A DNA stretch of 64,000 bases, taken from NCBI GenBank assembly GCA_010279815.1, contig QEOQ01000508.1, positions 1,185,537-1,249,536 on the forward strand, given 5' to 3'. The position numbers were made by a program, and so were the translations under genes. Positions 58,481 to 64,000 of this stretch are shown here, piece after piece. Below the pieces are notes generated by a model, which was not told where the DNA came from, ran no database searches, and saw only the letters and a program-made list of their open reading frames with translations. Position 1 is the stretch's first letter. Every line of letters starts with the position of its first letter. This DNA is from Brachionus plicatilis. Its lineage: Eukaryota > Rotifera > Eurotatoria > Ploima > Brachionidae.

Positions 58481-60559
58481 TTTTTCAATTTTAATTTCAA
58501 AATTAATTTGTGAATTAAGCATTTTGCAACATTAATACTTGTAAAATACCAAAACCAAAACAATGGTTTTACCATATCAAAAATTTATAAAAATATTAAA
58601 TTATATCCCGAAATCTTGTTAACGCTGACTCTTCCCGAAATAGCAAAATTTTTCATAGAAGAAAACGGATAAGAAAGAGATGAATCAAAAATGAGCTGAT
58701 GCGGAAGCTGCAGGAAAAAATAAAGGAAAATGAAGGAGACGACGTCTTAAAATGTACAAAAAAGGAAAAAATGAAGAAATATAAAAAAATTTTATATTTT
58801 AAAGTGCTTTCTTTCTATTTTTGTAAAAATAATATGAAAATAAAATTAAAGTAAAAATAAAATTTTTAAAGTAAATAAATTGAAAAAACAAACTAATGAA
58901 ATATTTGATAAAATTAACAAGAGCTTTTTTACTATTAAAAAAATTATGATAAGTTTGTAGCTTTTCTACTACTGTTAATTAAATAAATAAGTTTTTATCA
59001 AAAACTAATATCCATTATCACTAAAAATTAAATTGTCACTTACCAATTAAAAAACTTGTTAAAATTGACAATTGGAATATTATAAATAAAATTGTTTCCC
59101 TCTCTTTTTAAATTTCAATTATTTTATTTTTTTTAATCTAAATTTTCATTTATAATAGAATATCCGTTTAAATTTAGTGATTTAGTGAAAACGAAAATTT
59201 TATTTTTTATTTAGAGAAAATTTTAGACCATAGCTTTAAGATCAGTTAATTTATTTACTCAGCAAGCTTTAATTTTAGATTCAGTAACAAGATCCTAAAA
59301 GTTTGAATTTATTTTGATTAAAAATGAAATCAAAAAAATCAAATAAATTAAAATTAAATTTTTTTGATTGTTCATTTTTAAAATAGATGATTTTCGAAAA
59401 AAATTTTCATTTTTTTTAGCAAAAATCTAATTTCATTGTCACATGTTTCATTTTTAATTCTCTTAAGAATAACATGAAGTAAATTTTTTGGTTAAATTTT
59501 TTAAAAAATTTAGCTAAAAGTTCTAGATAAATTTACCTTTTATACAATAAAATACCCATAATTGGATATAATTTTTTTTAAGCAGATTTGGTGTAATTTC
59601 GATGAATAAAAAAAAGATTTTTTTATATTTTCATTTTTTTAAATTTTTATTAGCACACAATTTAAGTAAGTTTAATTAAATTTTTAAAAATTAAAAATTC
59701 GAAAAAGATTTCTTGAAAAAAAATCGAAAATTTGTATTAAGTCTTTAAGTCTATTTAATATTTGTATGATGTTATTTTATAAAAAGAATATTATTTATAA
59801 ATGGTTCGTAAAAGAAAAAAAAGCAAAAAATTAGTCCCTTGAAATAAAATTGTTAGCCATAAAGGCCAAAACATGTCCTAAATCTTAAATTTTCGGTCAC
59901 ATGGCGTTTTGCGCCCAAAACAACAGCCATTAGACACTCCGAGTTTGTAAAACTCATAACTAAACAAGACAAAGATGATGATCCATTAACCACATTAGCA
60001 AAAATTAAGAGATTGTAGTAAAATAAAAAATAAAAGTCATTAACATTAACAATTAAAATGGTCTGAGATTAAAAGTATGAAATTCCGTTTTATATTTTGA
60101 AAAAAATGCAACAGCAAACAAATTTTATTTTCTTTAAAGAAAATTGAAGTCAAGAAATACGACAAAATTAGAATTTTAAATAACATCATCATTGAAATAC
60201 AAAAATGATAAATTACGTCAAAAAAAAGACCATGAATAAAAAATTACAAATAAAATGACTATTTTAGAAGAAAAAGTATGACTCGATTGACTCAAGGTGA
60301 AAAAAGATGCTCAATTGGGTTTCACTTCGATGAAATGAAAGACTAGTTTCGACATTTTCAAGAGCATTTTTCCTTAGAAATAAGCTTAAACGTACTCTCT
60401 ACACAATTACATGAAAAAAAAAACTGATAAGATTTTCAAAAATTCTCTACGGTAAGCCACAGCACACAAACGTAAACTTATTTTAATTGAATTAATTAAA
60501 TATAAGAAGAAAAAAAAAGATAAACGAGTTTAGTATATCCTTCTGGTAGACAACTGTTA
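58481..60559. other. AT-rich intergenic sequence
   Basis: A basic coding-like tract at about 58650-58780 may still be LINE tail. A GC-richer patch at about 59890-59960 (GGTCACATGGCGTTTTGCGC) is unexplained. Otherwise nothing is seen. Confidence 0.45.
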
Positions 60560-60565
60560 TTTATT
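60560..60565 (-). terminator. Polyadenylation signal AATAAA
   Basis: AATAAA on the coding strand about 117 nt beyond the G-alpha-q stop codon. Confidence 0.4.
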
Positions 60566-60681
60566 CTTACAACTTTAGTTTTGGTCAAACATAAAGCTTG
60601 GCACTGATGATTTGTTGTAGATTGGATTGAAGTTTTGATCCATTAAAAATTTTGGCAAAAAAATAAAGTACGATTCAATGT

Positions 60682-63418
<2,737 letters not shown>

Positions 63419-63465
63419 TTTATGAAATAGTTTTACTTTATTAAATTTAAAAATAATTTCAACTC

Positions 63466-63496
<31 letters not shown>
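63466..63496. repeat. (TTA)n microsatellite
   Basis: About ten uninterrupted TTA/TAT triplets 50-80 nt upstream of the G-alpha-q start codon, likely in the 5' UTR or promoter. Confidence 0.9.
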
Positions 63497-63820
63497 TGTA
63501 AATGAGTTGTTATGATTATTAGCTGTTAGTCGTTTTCTAGCTTTATTAATTTAGTTTTTTCTTATTATTTGTTAAACGTTTTGAATGAGAATAACAGAAA
63601 AAAAGCTTTACTCATTGTAATTTTTTCATGCAATTCTAGTCAAACTTTGAAGCTACGTTGGTACGGTTGTTTGTTTGAATTATGTTTTTATTATCATTTT
63701 GTTCGATTGTTCCATTATAGTTTTTTTCGCTTTTAAATCTTTCAATTAAAACAAAATAATTAAACAATTCTAAACTTTAAAAATTTATAATTTAAATTTT
63801 GAAGTGACTTGTACAAAAAA

Positions 63821-63850
63821 AGAGAAAGAGAGAGAGAGAGAAGAAGAAGA
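63821..63850. repeat. (AG)n/(AAG)n purine tract
   Basis: An AGAGAAAGAGAGAGAGAGAG run followed by AAGAAGAAGA, just downstream of the stop codon of the partial minus-strand gene. Confidence 0.85.
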
Positions 63851-63858
63851 TAGAAAAG

Positions 63859-64000
63859 TCAGTGCTCAGCGAACATTTGTTTAGCTAGAGCGGCATTTAA
63901 CTGGATGTGGGGTCTAGAGGCAAACTTGGAGAGCTTGGCAACAACAAAATTAACCCTAAGATTTGACGCAGCTTGGTGGCACAGTCTGTTCTTTCTTTCA
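63859..64000 (-). CDS. Partial gene, C-terminal exon only
   Basis: The minus strand is open from the window edge to a TGA at 63859 and ends HQAASNLRVNFVVAKLSKFA, SRPHIQLNAALAKQMFAEH. Base composition is clearly coding, and the plus strand has stops in every frame. The helix-rich sequence resembles an alpha-solenoid or helical-bundle end. I do not recognise the protein. Its stop lies about 440 bp upstream of the G-alpha-q start on the same strand. Confidence 0.6.
   Translation of the reverse strand, partial: ERKNRLCHQAASNLRVNFVVAKLSKFASRPHIQLNAALAKQMFAEH

Overview
The window is a very AT-rich piece of an animal (metazoan) nuclear genome. The genes are split by mostly tiny GT-AG introns (about 49-60 nt, with a few of 0.7-3.9 kb), coding stretches are clearly richer in G+C than the surroundings, and the recognisable products are animal genes: G protein alpha-q, PNPT1, glucosidase II alpha, RNF220, CFAP210 and MFI (C11orf65). 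This pattern fits a small aquatic invertebrate such as a monogonont rotifer (Brachionus-like). That placement is inference; a flatworm or another AT-rich invertebrate is not excluded.

Layout. 1.5-3.8 kb (-): two-exon coiled-coil/Asn-rich protein with a dead LINE in its intron. 4.3-5.4 kb (-): single-exon protein of possibly MATH-like fold. 5.4-13.7 kb: gene desert. 13.8-14.8 kb: dead LINE. 15.5-21.2 kb (+): CFAP210-like ciliary gene in six exons, with a complete hAT transposon (intact 670-aa transposase, 10-bp inverted ends, perfect 8-bp target duplication) in intron 3 on the opposite strand. 21.6-22.8 kb: two non-autonomous foldback elements. 23.2-24.4 kb (-): claudin-like four-helix membrane protein. 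28.5-29.8 kb (-): MFI. 30.0-33.8 kb (-): PNPT1. 34.3-37.4 kb: transposon graveyard (MULE relic, tRNA-like island, piggyBac-type MITE nested in another repeat, LINE relic). 38.2-42.2 kb (+): GANAB in ten exons. 46.6-48.4 kb (+): RNF220 in seven exons. 48.5-56.6 kb: mostly desert with two foldback elements. 56.6-57.2 kb (-): small coiled-coil protein. 57.6-58.5 kb: opposing LINE relics, one split by a foldback element. 60.7-63.4 kb (-): G-alpha-q in five exons. 63.9-64.0 kb (-): last exon of a further gene running off the window.

The genes form no pathway. PNPT1 and MFI, both tied to mitochondria, lie on the same strand 180 bp apart, but PNPT1 has its own polyadenylation signal. I found no rRNA, functional tRNA, CRISPR array or defence-type system. 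Nothing here is clearly a new biological system. The best leads are an 879-bp element with 22-bp inverted ends carrying an Arg-Gly repeat reading frame, a GT-AT intron in PNPT1, a 57-nt in-frame intron in G-alpha-q, and several transposon families whose boundaries can be read to the base.

All exon joins were derived by eye from reading frame, splice dinucleotides and family knowledge. No search, alignment or folding program was run.
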